Assembly (NCBI RefSeq): GCF_011764585.1
Contig: NZ_AP022853.1
Coordinates: forward strand, 975,501-1,039,500
Origin: Sulfurimicrobium lacus
GTDB taxonomy: Bacteria > Pseudomonadota > Gammaproteobacteria > Burkholderiales > Sulfuricellaceae
Direction: 5' to 3'
DNA length: 64,000 bases
The position numbers were made by a program, and so were the translations under genes. Shown here in pieces: positions 45,441 to 55,061 of this stretch (positions are counted from its first letter, which is position 1; every line of letters starts with the position of its first letter). The notes under the pieces are model-generated. The model ran no database searches, was not told the DNA's origin, and saw nothing but the letters and a program-made list of their open reading frames with translations.

Positions 45441-46853
45441 TCATTCCGGGATAAAACCGCTCGCGAGCTTGGCCAACTGATGGCGCAGGCGCGCCACGAC
45501 TTCCTGTTTGCCGATCAGCGCCAGCACGGCGTCGACAGCAGGGGTTTGCGGCTCGCCCGTGACCAGCACGCGCAGCGGCATCGCCACCTTGGGAAACTTG
45601 AGGCCATGCGCGGCGACGGTGGATTTCATCACCTCGTGGATCGCCTCGCGCGTCCATTCGATGGTTTCGAAGCGGTCCGAGAGTTCCGCCATAACCGGCA
45701 GGATGTCCGTTGTGACGTGCTGTTCCAGCACCTGTGTTTCCGGGTCGAGCGGACGGTAGAAATACACCGCCGCGTCGGCCAGTTCTTCCACGGTCTTGAC
45801 GCGCTCGCGGAGCAGTTCCACCACCTGGGCGAAATCCGGCCCGTGCGAGCAGTCGCAGCCATCGCGCAGCATGAAGGGCCTGCTCAGTTCGGCCAGGCGG
45901 CTGGCATCGGCCTGCTTGAGATGGTGTGCGCTGACCCAGGCCAGTTTCTCGGCGTCGAAACGCGCGGCTGATTTCGATACCCCGGCGAGATCGAACCATT
46001 CCACAAACTGCGCCATGGTGAACAGTTCCTCATCTCCCCTGGCCCAGCCCAGGCGCGCCAGATAGTTCAGCATGGCTTCCGGCAGGAAACCGGCCTTCTC
46101 GTAGTCCAGAACGGAAACGGAAGCATGCCGCTTGGACAGCTTTTCTCCATCCGCGCCCAGGATCATGGAGAGATGCGCGTACTGCGGCAAGGGCGCGCCG
46201 AGCGCCTTGAGGATGTTGATCTGGCGCGGGGTGTTGTTGATGTGGTCGTCGCCGCGAATGACGTGGGTGATCTGCATGTCCCAGTCGTCCACCACCACGC
46301 AGAAATTGTAGGTGGGCGTGCCGTCCGAACGGGCAATGATGAGGTCGTCCAGCTCGCAGTTGTTGACCACGATACGACCCTTGACCAGGTCGTCGATCAC
46401 TACCGCGCCGTCGAGCGGGTTCTTGAAACGCACCACGGGCGAAACGCCGGCCGGCGGCGTGGCCCTGGAATCGCGCCAGCGCCGGTCGTAGCGCGGTTTC
46501 TCGCCGCGCGCGATCTGCTCCTCGCGCATGGCTTCCAGTTCTTCCTTGCTGGCGTAGCAGTAGTACGCCTTGCCTTCCTCGATCAGCTGCTTGAGCACTT
46601 CGCGGTAACGGTCCATGCGCTGCATCTGGTAGAACGGGCCTTCGTCGTAGTCCAGCCCGAGCCAAGCCATGGCGTCCAGGATGACCTGGGTGTTTTCCGG
46701 CGTGGAGCGCTCCAGGTCGGTGTCCTCGACGCGCAGGATGAACGTGCCCTTGTGGCGCCGGGCAAAGGCCCAGGAAAACAGCGCGGTGCGGGCACCGCCG
46801 AGGTGCAGGTAGCCGGTGGGGCTGGGAGCGAAACGGGTACGGACCATGGTCAT
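45441..46853 (-). CDS. gltX: Glutamyl-tRNA synthetase
   Basis: 470 aa from the ATG at 46853 (a second ATG two codons later is also possible). It starts [24 protein letters not shown] with the HIGH-like HLGG motif. The KMSKS equivalent is KLSKRHA. The anticodon-binding half follows. It charges tRNA-Glu. The frame is open upstream to 47237 but that part is not coding. It is convergent with prk. Confidence 0.96.
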   Translation of the reverse strand: MTMVRTRFAPSPTGYLHLGGARTALFSWAFARRHKGTFILRVEDTDLERSTPENTQVILDAMAWLGLDYDEGPFYQMQRMDRYREVLKQLIEEGKAYYCYASKEELEAMREEQIARGEKPRYDRRWRDSRATPPAGVSPVVRFKNPLDGAVVIDDLVKGRIVVNNCELDDLIIARSDGTPTYNFCVVVDDWDMQITHVIRGDDHINNTPRQINILKALGAPLPQYAHLSMILGADGEKLSKRHASVSVLDYEKAGFLPEAMLNYLARLGWARGDEELFTMAQFVEWFDLAGVSKSAARFDAEKLAWVSAHHLKQADASRLAELSRPFMLRDGCDCSHGPDFAQVVELLRERVKTVEELADAAVYFYRPLDPETQVLEQHVTTDILPVMAELSDRFETIEWTREAIHEVMKSTVAAHGLKFPKVAMPLRVLVTGEPQTPAVDAVLALIGKQEVVARLRHQLAKLASGFIPE

Positions 46854-46929
46854 GGGTAGCTTAGGAAAAAACGCGCATTTTACGCCATGAGCGGATAAGC
46901 CGCCATGGCCGGGCTGCGCGAGTCCAGGA

Positions 46930-47355
46930 TTATTCCGGTGGCACCGGACCGAGCTTCGCGACGCGCTCGGTAACCGCTCGCGCAACGCGGAGCAGCGCTG
47001 CCACGAGCGCATCGTCGACGTCCAGATCGCCTTCGTATTCAGCAAGGTTGCGCTTGCTGTGCGCCTGATCGAGCACACGCCATTGCACGGCGTCGAGGTC
47101 CAGCGTGTGGGGCAAGGTCTGGAATACCAGGTAACGGTTTTCGGAACGGTAACCATGCCAGCGCAGCGCCGCCAGCGACAAGGCATGCGCCGCGTTATAG
47201 GCGAGATCGAAGCGACTCTCCAGGGAAAGCGCCGCATTCTCCGCGTCGCGCAGGCGTACCATGCCGGAACGGACCAGCCCGTCGAATTCGGACTGCGCCG
47301 GAGGTTCAGCCTTGAGCTTGCCGATGCGGACGAGGTTATCCAGCGAGGAGGTCAT
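46930..47355 (-). CDS. HEPN-like partner of the MNT protein
   Basis: 141 aa, all-helical. The stretch [21 protein letters not shown] and a later [10 protein letters not shown] resemble the HEPN fold; the family's R-x4-6-H motif is only suggested. It overlaps the MNT gene by 20 bases, the arrangement of HEPN/MNT toxin-antitoxin pairs. In such pairs the HEPN protein is an RNase toxin, silenced by nucleotide transfer from the MNT partner. Confidence 0.7.
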   Translation of the reverse strand: MTSSLDNLVRIGKLKAEPPAQSEFDGLVRSGMVRLRDAENAALSLESRFDLAYNAAHALSLAALRWHGYRSENRYLVFQTLPHTLDLDAVQWRVLDQAHSKRNLAEYEGDLDVDDALVAALLRVARAVTERVAKLGPVPPE

Positions 47356-47980
47356 CGCGATCTTCCGTCAGCCGGATGGTTTCGCCGCCCAGTACCTTGA
47401 CGAGAAACGGGGTGCCGTCCGTCCTGCGGCGGCGGAACTCCGCTACGTTATACAAGGTCGGGCTGACGCGGCGACCGAGTTGCTGCTCGACCGGTGTCAG
47501 CGCGGAATAAAGTTGCTCCAGCGTCAGCACGTCGGACACGATCAACAGGTCGATGTCGCTATGGGCCGTGTCACTGCGTTTTGCCACGGAGCCGTAAACC
47601 AGCGCCAGCCGCACCTGGTCGCCGAGGGGCATCAGCGCTGCGCGCAACACCTCAGCAGGGCCCAGGGTCTTGGTCACGATGCCGCGCAACTCCTCGAAAA
47701 TCGGCGCTGCCGGGTTGGCCTGGTAATGTTTCTGGCTGCCGATGCGCGTTACCGTCACCAACCCGCTTTCCACCAGGCGTCGAAGCTCGCGTTGCACAGC
47801 GCCCGACCCGGCGCCGATCAGGCCGATCAGCTCGTTGGTAAAAAAGCTGCGTTTCGGCTGGCCGAACAGCAACGCCAGCACGCGCTGCTGCGTTGTCGAA
47901 AACAGCGCATCGGCGAGCCCCGTGCGCGCCGGAACGGGGGCGCGCCCTGCTGCGGAACTTGGTTCGAGTGGTTCGGTCAT
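47336..47980 (-). CDS. Winged-helix-MNT nucleotidyltransferase, antitoxin type
   Basis: 214 aa from the ATG at 47980; the frame is open to 48031. The N-terminal part is a wHTH ([44 protein letters not shown]). The C-terminal part has [22 protein letters not shown], the GS-x10-D-x-D motif of minimal nucleotidyltransferases. It probably binds its own promoter: a 38-bp palindrome lies just upstream of its start. It forms a gene pair with the HEPN-like protein. Confidence 0.85.
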   Translation of the reverse strand: MTEPLEPSSAAGRAPVPARTGLADALFSTTQQRVLALLFGQPKRSFFTNELIGLIGAGSGAVQRELRRLVESGLVTVTRIGSQKHYQANPAAPIFEELRGIVTKTLGPAEVLRAALMPLGDQVRLALVYGSVAKRSDTAHSDIDLLIVSDVLTLEQLYSALTPVEQQLGRRVSPTLYNVAEFRRRRTDGTPFLVKVLGGETIRLTEDRDDLLAG

Positions 47981-47987
47981 GTGGTTT

Positions 47988-48025
47988 GTACCCATTTCGG
48001 GCATGTTAATGCCCTTTTTGGGTAC
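47988..48025. promoter_or_regulatory. 38-bp palindromic operator of the HTH-MNT/HEPN pair
   Basis: GTACCCA-TTTC-GGGCAT-GTTA-ATGCCC-TTTT-TGGGTAC is symmetric at both outer and inner arms. It starts eight bases upstream of the MNT start codon, so binding by the wHTH protein would cover its promoter or ribosome site. Confidence 0.75.
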
Positions 48026-48112
48026 GAGCAAGCCTGCGGTTCATGGGCGTCGCTGGCAGCCGGAAAATCAATCTGCTAAAGTTCGAGCAACTTTTTTGCA
48101 AGACTGATAACA

Positions 48113-49624
48113 ATGCTGCTCTGGTTCGTCATCGCTTATTGGGTCATTTCCGTCAGTATCGGCCTGTTCGTCTCCACCCGCGTCCACAACACGCGGGATT
48201 TCGCCGTCGCCGGCCGGCATTTGCCGTTCTACATGGTCACGGCGACGGTGTTCGCCACCTGGTTCGGGTCCGAGACGGTGCTCGGCATTCCCGCCACCTT
48301 TCTCAAGGATGGCCTGAAAGGCGTGGTGGCCGATCCCTTCGGTTCGGCCATGTGCCTGATCCTGGTGGGGCTGTTCTTCGCTGCGCCGCTCTACCGCATG
48401 AACCTGCTGACCATAGGCGACTACTACAAGCAGCGCTTCGGACGCGGCGTCGAGGTGCTGACCAGCATCGCCATCGTGCTGTCTTACCTGGGCTGGGTCG
48501 GCGCCCAGATCACCGCGCTGGGACTGGTGTTCAACGTGGTTTCGGCGGGCGAGATCAGCAAGCTCGCTGGCATGTGGATCGGTTCCTTCACCATCCTGAT
48601 CTATACCTTCTTCGGCGGGATGTGGGCGGTGGCCGTTACCGACTTCATCCAGATGATCATCATCGTGCTCGGCATGCTGTATATCGGCAACGAGGTCAGC
48701 GGCATGGTGGGCGGGGTGGGCGTGGTGGTCGACCATGCCATGCAGGCCAACAAGTTCGAATTCTGGCCGGCGCTGGACGCCAAGGAAATGCTCGGTTTCA
48801 TCGCCGCGTGGGTCACCATGATGTTCGGTTCCATCCCGCAGCAGGACGTGTTCCAGCGCGTGCAGTCGTCGAAAACCGAGAAGATCGCGGTGTGGGGCTC
48901 GGTGCTCGGCGGCGTGCTGTATTTCGGTTTCGCCTTCGTGCCGATGTTCCTGGCCTACTCGGCGACCCTGCTCGACCCGGCGATGGTGGCCGGGCTCATC
49001 AACACCGATTCGCAACTCATTCTGCCCCGGCTGGTGCTCGACAAGGCGCCGCTTGTCGCGCAGGTGCTGTTCTTCGGCGCGCTGCTCTCTGCGATCAAGA
49101 GCTGCGCCTCGGCGACCTTGCTGGCGCCGTCGGTTTCCTTCACCGAAAACATCCTCAAGCCGATGATGGGAAAAATGTCCGATCGCCGGCTGCTGCTCTC
49201 CATGCGTATCGTGACCGTGGTTTTCACCGTGCTGGTCACCCTCTACGCCACGCATTCGAAAGCGAGCATTTTCAAGATGGTGGAGAGCGCCTACCAGGTC
49301 ACCCTGGTGACGGCGTTCATTCCGCTGCTGGCCGGCATCTACTGGAAGCGCGCCACCAACCAGGGCGCGCTGCTGTCGATCTTCTGCGGCCTGGCGGTGT
49401 GGCTGCCGCTGCTGGTGTTCGGTCCAGATGATCCCTTCGTGCCGGCCCAGCTCGCCGGGCTCATCGCCAGCGCCGCCGGCATGGTGGCAGGCTCGCTGTT
49501 GCCCAACAGGATAGGCAATCCGTTGCCCGAAGAACCCGAGCATATGCTGCTCCATCACCATGCCGCGGCGCAGACCCATCACGTCGCCGAGCATCCTCTC
49601 CCGTCGTCTCTTGGCGAAAAATAA
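48113..49624 (+). CDS. Sodium:solute symporter (SSS family)
   Basis: 503 aa with about twelve to thirteen transmembrane helices. It starts LLWFVIAYWVISVSIGLFVS, and SKLAGMWIGSFTILIYTFFGGMWAVAVTDFIQMIIIV and the FLAYSATL region are typical of SSS proteins. It imports a small solute with sodium. The substrate is unclear. The aldehyde dehydrogenase gene follows 16 bases later, suggesting shared substrate handling. Confidence 0.9.
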   Translation: MLLWFVIAYWVISVSIGLFVSTRVHNTRDFAVAGRHLPFYMVTATVFATWFGSETVLGIPATFLKDGLKGVVADPFGSAMCLILVGLFFAAPLYRMNLLTIGDYYKQRFGRGVEVLTSIAIVLSYLGWVGAQITALGLVFNVVSAGEISKLAGMWIGSFTILIYTFFGGMWAVAVTDFIQMIIIVLGMLYIGNEVSGMVGGVGVVVDHAMQANKFEFWPALDAKEMLGFIAAWVTMMFGSIPQQDVFQRVQSSKTEKIAVWGSVLGGVLYFGFAFVPMFLAYSATLLDPAMVAGLINTDSQLILPRLVLDKAPLVAQVLFFGALLSAIKSCASATLLAPSVSFTENILKPMMGKMSDRRLLLSMRIVTVVFTVLVTLYATHSKASIFKMVESAYQVTLVTAFIPLLAGIYWKRATNQGALLSIFCGLAVWLPLLVFGPDDPFVPAQLAGLIASAAGMVAGSLLPNRIGNPLPEEPEHMLLHHHAAAQTHHVAEHPLPSSLGEK

Positions 49625-49640
49625 CGCCGCAGGAGGTTTC

Positions 49641-51101
49641 ATGTCGCTTCAGCTGAGTTACCCGGCGCTCCTCAGGCAGAGCACGGCCTGGCTGGCCGGA
49701 GAATGGGTTGGCGCCGATTCGGGGGCGAAAATCGCCGTGACCAATCCCGCAAATGGGGACCTCATCGCCGAAGTGCCGCGCATGGGGCGCGCTGAAACGG
49801 AGCGTGCCATCAACGCTGCCGCCGTGGCGCATAAAGAGTGGCGGGCGCTCACCGCCAAGGCGCGCTCGGCAACGCTCAAGCGCTGGTTTGCGCTGATCAT
49901 GCAGCACCAGGAAGACCTGGCGCGCCTGCTCACCGCAGAGCAGGGCAAGCCGCTGGGCGAAGCGCGCGGCGAAATCGCCTATGGCGCCAGCTTCATCGAG
50001 TGGTTTGCCGAGGAGGCCAAGCGGGTTTACGGCGAGGTCATCCCCGCGCCGCTCGGCGACCGTCGCCTGATGGTGCTGAAGCAGCCGATCGGCGTCACGG
50101 CGGCGATTACGCCGTGGAATTTCCCCAACGCCATGATTACGCGCAAGGTCGGCCCCGCGCTGGCGGCCGGCTGCGCCATGATCGTCAAGCCCGCCGGGCA
50201 GACGCCGCTGTCGGCCCTCGCGCTGGCGGTGCTGGCCGAGGAGGCCGGCATTCCGGGCGGCGTGTTCCAGGTCGTTACCGGTGACGCGCGGGAAATCGGC
50301 GACGTGCTGTGCGCGAGCCCGGTGGTCGCCAAGCTGTCGTTCACCGGCTCCACTGCAACGGGGCGCATCCTGATGCGCCAGAGCGCCGACACCGTCAAGA
50401 AACTGTCGCTCGAACTGGGCGGCAACGCGCCCTTCATCGTGTTCGACGACGCCGATCTCGACGCCGCCGTGGAGGGCGCCATCGCCAGCAAATACCGCAA
50501 CGCCGGACAGACCTGCGTGTGCGCCAACCGCCTGTTCGTGCAGGACGGCGTGTTCGACGCCTTTGCGCAAAAGCTGGCGGCCAGGGTCGCGACCTTGCAG
50601 GTGGGCGACGGCTTCGGCGAGGGGGTGACGCAGGGGCCGCTGATCGACGAGGCGGCGCTGGCCAAGGTGGAAAGCCACGTGGCGGACGCCGTCGCCAAGG
50701 GGGCGAAACTCGTTGTCGGCGGCAAGCGTCACGCGCTGGGCGGGACTTTTTTCGAGCCGACCGTGCTGGCCGACGTCAGCCCGGAGTCGATGATCTTCCG
50801 CGAGGAAACCTTCGGCCCGGTGGCGCCGCTGTTCCGCTTCAAGAGCGACGACGAAGTGGTCGAACTGGCCAACCGCACCGAGTTCGGCCTGGCCTCGTAT
50901 TTCTATAGCCGCGACATCGGCAGAATCTGGCGTGTCGCCGAAGCGCTGGAATACGGCATGGTGGGCGTCAACACCGGCCTGATTTCGAACGAGGTGGCGC
51001 CGTTTGGCGGCGTCAAGCAATCCGGCCTGGGGCGCGAGGGCTCGCACCACGGTATCGACGAATATCTGGAGATCAAGTACGTCTGCATGGCCGGCCTGTA
51101 G
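49641..51101 (+). CDS. NAD(P)-dependent aldehyde dehydrogenase (succinate-semialdehyde type)
   Basis: 486 aa with AGGAGG before the ATG. The catalytic pair is present: Cys in NAGQTCVCANR and Glu in SLELGGNAPFIV. NAD(P)-binding PWNFPNAMITRK and the C-terminal PFGGVKQSGLGREGS are typical of GabD. It probably oxidises succinate semialdehyde to succinate. No 4-aminobutyrate transaminase is in the window, so the physiological aldehyde is inferred. It is the second gene of an operon with the symporter. Confidence 0.92.
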   Translation: MSLQLSYPALLRQSTAWLAGEWVGADSGAKIAVTNPANGDLIAEVPRMGRAETERAINAAAVAHKEWRALTAKARSATLKRWFALIMQHQEDLARLLTAEQGKPLGEARGEIAYGASFIEWFAEEAKRVYGEVIPAPLGDRRLMVLKQPIGVTAAITPWNFPNAMITRKVGPALAAGCAMIVKPAGQTPLSALALAVLAEEAGIPGGVFQVVTGDAREIGDVLCASPVVAKLSFTGSTATGRILMRQSADTVKKLSLELGGNAPFIVFDDADLDAAVEGAIASKYRNAGQTCVCANRLFVQDGVFDAFAQKLAARVATLQVGDGFGEGVTQGPLIDEAALAKVESHVADAVAKGAKLVVGGKRHALGGTFFEPTVLADVSPESMIFREETFGPVAPLFRFKSDDEVVELANRTEFGLASYFYSRDIGRIWRVAEALEYGMVGVNTGLISNEVAPFGGVKQSGLGREGSHHGIDEYLEIKYVCMAGL

Positions 51102-51127
51102 GTTTTCGCCGGCCGACCAATCGGCGA

Positions 51128-51586
51128 TCACGCGCCGGCGTTATTCCCGCGTATCAGCAATACCGGCACGGCTGCGGTGCGCACCACGCCCTCGGCCACG
51201 CTGCCCATCAGCAGGCGGTGCATGCCGTGGCGCCCGTGGGTGCCGATGACGATGACGTCCGCAGACCAGGTCTTGGCCTCTTCGGCGATCATTTCCGGAA
51301 TCCGGTAACCGATGGTGTCGATTTCAAGCAGTTTTCCCTGGCAGCTCACCCCTGCCTGCTTTGCGCGATCAGTTGCATTATGCAATACGCTTTCCGCACT
51401 TCGCCGTATGGCGTTCAACCATTCCGGAAGGGAATAAAAATCACCTTCGGTATTGAGTGTGATCGTGTTGAGCACATGCACCAGGTGCAACTCCCCACCG
51501 GACTCCTTGGCAATCTTGATCGCCTCGTCCAGCGCGAGATTCGATGTTAGGCTTCCGTCAACTGCAACCAGGATACGCTTGTACAT
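51128..51586 (-). CDS. Universal stress protein (UspA family)
   Basis: 152 aa, a single Usp domain. It starts MYKRILVAVDGSLTSNLALDEAIKIA, and the ATP-binding pattern G-x2-G-x9-G-S/T is seen in GTHGRHGMHRLLMGSVAEGV. Usp proteins are made under starvation or stress. The 3' end faces the aldehyde dehydrogenase gene. Confidence 0.92.
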   Translation of the reverse strand: MYKRILVAVDGSLTSNLALDEAIKIAKESGGELHLVHVLNTITLNTEGDFYSLPEWLNAIRRSAESVLHNATDRAKQAGVSCQGKLLEIDTIGYRIPEMIAEEAKTWSADVIVIGTHGRHGMHRLLMGSVAEGVVRTAAVPVLLIRGNNAGA

Positions 51587-51742
51587 GTTTTCACCACGCC
51601 CTATGAAGGTTCAAATGAGGTTAAAAGTCTGAAATAAATGCTATTCCCATGTTTTGGCGATGGATATAGGTAAAAACACGTACTTGCGCCGCGTTACGGT
51701 TCGCATTCGCCGTGCCTCGCCGGCTGGCTGTTACAATGATCC

Positions 51743-52363
51743 ATGAACGACAAAATCCGCCACATACTCAGCCAGATCACCGTCCTCGAAGACGAGTTGC
51801 GCACCTCGTTGCAGGAACAGGAAGGGCGTCTGCGCTACCAGATCGAGGGCAAGCGCGTCGAGTTCGAACACGTCGTCAAGGATGCACATGTCAAGCTGAA
51901 GCGCGGCTTGTTCGCCTGGTTTCTGACTGTCCGTCCGCAGAACTACCTCACCGCCCCGATCATCTACGGCATGGCTGTTCCACTGGCCTCGATCGATCTG
52001 TTCGTCTCCTTTTACCAGCTGACTTGTTTCCCGGTTTACGGCATCGCCAGGGCGCGGCGCGCCGACTACATCGTGTTCGACCATCAGCACCTGGCATACC
52101 TCAACGTCATCGAGAAATTCCACTGCCTCTATTGCTCATACGCCACCGGGGTGCTGGCCTACGCACGCGAGGTGACGGCCCGCACCGAGCAGTATTTCTG
52201 CCCGATCAAGCACGCGCGCAAAATACTCAGCGCCCATCGGCGCTATGCCTATTTCCTGGATTATGGCGAGGCGGACGATTTTCACGTCCGGCTGGAAGAA
52301 TTCCGTAAGCTGCTTGCGCAGGAACTCGAATGTAGCGCCGCACCTGAAAATGACAGCAACTAG
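51743..52363 (+). CDS. Conserved hypothetical protein with two hydrophobic segments
   Basis: 206 aa, family not named here. The N-terminus is helical and charged (ISQITVLEDELRTSL-type). Two hydrophobic stretches in the middle (APIIYGMAVPLASIDLFVSFY) are probable membrane helices. A cysteine-rich FHCLYCSYATGVLAYAREV and QYFCPIKHARKI follow. Conserved Cys and His suggest a metal or redox site facing the cytoplasm. There is no strong Shine-Dalgarno site. Confidence 0.65.
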   Translation: MNDKIRHILSQITVLEDELRTSLQEQEGRLRYQIEGKRVEFEHVVKDAHVKLKRGLFAWFLTVRPQNYLTAPIIYGMAVPLASIDLFVSFYQLTCFPVYGIARARRADYIVFDHQHLAYLNVIEKFHCLYCSYATGVLAYAREVTARTEQYFCPIKHARKILSAHRRYAYFLDYGEADDFHVRLEEFRKLLAQELECSAAPENDSN

Positions 52364-52477
52364 CGTGTAAACACCTCCTTTGCCCTTGACGAGGGATAGG
52401 GGTTATTCCGTATATACCGGCATGCAAAAGCCTGACATCATCAAGTTAGGCGGCCAGAACGTACAGAGGAGACCTCG

Positions 52478-52822
52478 ATGAGAAACGAGCAGGCGGCACC
52501 TGAGACGAAAGGTGTTACGGTGAAGTTACTAGCAGCGCTTGACCTTGGCCCTGAAATCGAGGGCATGGCAGGGCGCCAACTTCGAATGCGAATGGTGACT
52601 ATCGAACCTGGAGGGGTCTTCGGCCCGATTCACGACCATAAAGACAGGCCGGGAATGGTCTACATACTGCAAGGATCGATCACTGACCATCGAAATGGGG
52701 TGGCTAAGGAGTATGGGCCGGGAGTGGGCTGGCCCGAGGATAAGAACACCACGCACTGGCTTGAGAATAGTGGAACGACGCCGGCGGTGGAGATCTCAGT
52801 CGATATAGTCAGGCAACAGTAA
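52478..52822 (+). CDS. Small cupin-domain protein
   Basis: 114 aa. Cupin motif 1 is seen in PGGVFGPIHDHKDRPGMVYILQG, with the His-x-His pair, and motif 2 in GWPEDKNTTHWLENSG. The metal site His-His-Glu/His is mostly present, so it may be a small dioxygenase or a binding protein. GAGGAG precedes the ATG. Confidence 0.88.
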   Translation: MRNEQAAPETKGVTVKLLAALDLGPEIEGMAGRQLRMRMVTIEPGGVFGPIHDHKDRPGMVYILQGSITDHRNGVAKEYGPGVGWPEDKNTTHWLENSGTTPAVEISVDIVRQQ

Positions 52823-52892
52823 GCTCAGGCCCGACTTACCCCGGTTGCCGCTGAGCTTGAATCTTTCGCCATACTGCAAATGGAGGTGTGCC

Positions 52893-53393
52893 ATGAGTAC
52901 GAGATCGATCCCCCCCGGTTTTCATCCTGTTCGCCACGATCGCCTGTTGCAGGAGCAGGTACATGACGCCTATAAGAGCAAGGGGAAGCTGCACGACCCC
53001 ACCGTCTGCCCGCAGTGCGGCGCGTATTTTCACGACGGCCGCTGGCAGTGGGGCACGGCGCCGGCCGGCGCGCACCAGGAAACCTGTCCCGCCTGCCATC
53101 GCATGCACGACCAGTATCCCGCCGGATTCCTCTATCTGGCCGGGCCGTTTTTCCAGGCCCACCGCGAAGAGATCATGCATCTGGTGCACCACCACGAGCA
53201 GCGCGAGCGCGCGGAACACCCGCTGCAGCGCATCATGGCGGTGGAAGAGCGCGACGGCGAGACGCTGGTGACGACGACCGACATCCACCTTGCCCGGGGC
53301 ATCGGCGAGGCCGTGCACCACGCCTATCAGGGCGAACTGGAGTTTCACTACAACCCCGAGGAAAGCCTGCTGCGCGTCCACTGGACGCATTGA
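52893..53393 (+). CDS. BCAM0308 family zinc-ribbon protein
   Basis: 166 aa. GGAGG precedes the ATG at 52893; an in-frame start at 52845 is not supported. Two CxxC pairs (CPQCGAYFHDGRW and CPACHRMHD) form a zinc site of the BCAM0308 group. The C-terminal half (MAVEERDGETLVTTTDIHLARGIGEAV) resembles NMD3-type domains. The role is unknown; such genes sit with stress and low-oxygen genes such as Usp and CBS proteins. Confidence 0.82.
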   Translation: MSTRSIPPGFHPVRHDRLLQEQVHDAYKSKGKLHDPTVCPQCGAYFHDGRWQWGTAPAGAHQETCPACHRMHDQYPAGFLYLAGPFFQAHREEIMHLVHHHEQRERAEHPLQRIMAVEERDGETLVTTTDIHLARGIGEAVHHAYQGELEFHYNPEESLLRVHWTH

Positions 53394-53415
53394 CGCACTT
53401 CGCCCGGGGCGCGTC

Positions 53416-54132
53416 ATGGAGCATGCCGCAAACGCGGATGGCCGCACGCCCGACCCTCTGGCTTTGGTCGCGGAAAGGGGCGGCGGTTACGCGGCCATGC
53501 TCGGCATCGACCTTGCCGGCTTGAGCCCGGATGCCGTGCACCAGTGGTTTCTCGCCGCCGAACTTTACGGCGCGCGCATCCCGGAAAGCGTCGCCACCCG
53601 AACCTGGCGCGAGTTCAAGCGGGACGGCGTGCTGCTGCCGCAGCAGCTGGTCGAAGCCGGGTGGGACAGGCTGGTCGCCATTCTCGACCGTGGAGGCTAC
53701 GTGCGCTACGACTATAAGACCGCAACCAAGCTGCTCGACGTCAGCCGGGCACTGCTCGACGGCTATGGCGGCAGCCTCGCTGCCCTTCATGCCGCGGCAG
53801 CGGACGCCGCTGACCTGGAGCGGCGCATCATGGCGCTGGGCAAAGGCATCGGCCGGGTAACGAGCGAGATTTTCCTGCGCGAAATGCGCGGCAAATGGGA
53901 GAAAGCCGATCCCCCGCTTGCGCCCCTCGCGCTCATGGCGGCCCAGGCCTTGGGTTATCTGCCGAATGGCATGGGCGACGAGCGCGAAGCCCTGCTTCAG
54001 CTGCAGCGCCTATGGGCCGAACGCGGCATGACGGCAGACGGCTTCGCCGATTTCGAATCGGCGCTGGTGCGCGAGGGGTTGATGCGGCGGCGCGGCGAGA
54101 TGCGCCACCACAGTCATGGCGCTCACGGGTAA
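53416..54132 (+). CDS. Conserved hypothetical, helix-hairpin-helix-like protein
   Basis: 238 aa from the ATG at 53416. The segment GYGGSLAALHA...LERRIMALGKGIGRVTSEIFLREMRGKWEKADPPLAP resembles the HhH part of endonuclease-III-type proteins (L-x-x-GIG-x-V/T), but the catalytic residues of a glycosylase are not visible. It may be a DNA-binding relative. It starts 22 bases after the BCAM0308 gene and is probably co-transcribed with it. Confidence 0.75.
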   Translation: MEHAANADGRTPDPLALVAERGGGYAAMLGIDLAGLSPDAVHQWFLAAELYGARIPESVATRTWREFKRDGVLLPQQLVEAGWDRLVAILDRGGYVRYDYKTATKLLDVSRALLDGYGGSLAALHAAAADAADLERRIMALGKGIGRVTSEIFLREMRGKWEKADPPLAPLALMAAQALGYLPNGMGDEREALLQLQRLWAERGMTADGFADFESALVREGLMRRRGEMRHHSHGAHG

Positions 54133-54144
54133 ACCGCGCTCCGC

Positions 54145-54309
54145 TTATTTGCGGCGACCGAGCACTGCGCCGATAATTTCGAGCGCGATCGCCAGCGCTA
54201 CCAGCACCGCGCCGGCCCACTCGTTCGGCGGTGCCAGGAAGAGCATCAGGCCGCCCAGTATCAGGAGGATTAGCGACAGGGTTCGTCGAGTACGAGGGTT
54301 CTTGATCAT
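54145..54309 (-). CDS. 54-aa two-helix membrane protein
   Basis: It starts at 54309 with GAGGAG upstream and reads MIKNPRTRRTLSLILLILGG, then a hydrophobic turn with PPNEWAG and a second hydrophobic helix VLVALAIALEIIGAVLGRRK. Both helices are well defined and the ends are basic, as in small inner-membrane proteins. It is clearly too short for many annotation cut-offs. The function is unknown. Confidence 0.75.
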   Translation of the reverse strand: MIKNPRTRRTLSLILLILGGLMLFLAPPNEWAGAVLVALAIALEIIGAVLGRRK

Positions 54310-54504
54310 GGCTTCGTCTCCTCACGTCGGTGTATAAAGATGATAAGCCAACGGGCGCGCCTTAGCGAGACGTCTAATACATGGGCAGCATATGCTGATA
54401 TACCAGCAACAACCCATTGCTTTTCGGGTTTCTGAAGTCCTAAATGAATTAAAACGTTTGTGCATCGCTATTGTTCGAATCGCAACTCGGGGAGGATTGT
54501 CATC

Positions 54505-54957
54505 ATGGCCATAGGTGAAATTTGCAATCGTGAAGTGGTCTTCGCGCAGCGGGAAACTACCGTGCTGGAAGCCGCCCGCCTGATGCGCCAGCATCACGTC
54601 GGGGATCTGGTGGTGGTCGACGAGGACGGCGGCAAGCGGGTGCCGGTGGGGATCGTCACCGACCGCGACGTGGTGCTGGAAATCGTTTGCATGGAGCTGG
54701 ACGCATCGGTGCTGACAGCAGGCGACATCATGGGCCTGGAACTCGCGACGGTGCGGGAGAACGAAGGGGTATTCGAGACCATTCGCTACATGCGGGCCAA
54801 AGGGGTGCGCCGCATCCCGGTAGTGGATGCCCGGGGGGGACTCGTCGGCATCGTGACCCTGGACGACCTGGTGCAAATCCTGGCGGAAGAAATGAACGAG
54901 CTGGCCAAGCTGATCGCCACGGAAGGGCGGCGCGAAAGGCAAACGCGTTACGCTTGA
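54505..54957 (+). CDS. CBS-pair protein
   Basis: 150 aa from the ATG at 54505 (GGAGG upstream). Two CBS motifs are seen: DLVVVDEDGGKRVPVGIVTDRDVV and RIPVVDARGGLVGIVTLDDLV. A stand-alone CBS pair often senses AMP/ATP or regulates partner proteins. It lies between the BCAM0308/HhH genes and the GntR regulator. Confidence 0.9.
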   Translation: MAIGEICNREVVFAQRETTVLEAARLMRQHHVGDLVVVDEDGGKRVPVGIVTDRDVVLEIVCMELDASVLTAGDIMGLELATVRENEGVFETIRYMRAKGVRRIPVVDARGGLVGIVTLDDLVQILAEEMNELAKLIATEGRRERQTRYA

Positions 54958-55061
54958 AGCGAGAGCATCGCCAACCGTGCCGCCAGGCCGAAACGAGACC
55001 CATGTGTCTTATATAAGACTTATGGACTCGCGGGTGGTTTTCTGTTATAAATTTTCGCCAT

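Noticed and set aside
45441..47237. Long N-terminal extension of glutamyl-tRNA synthetase
   Set aside because: The family starts at [11 protein letters not shown]; the extension overlaps the HEPN-like gene in another frame.
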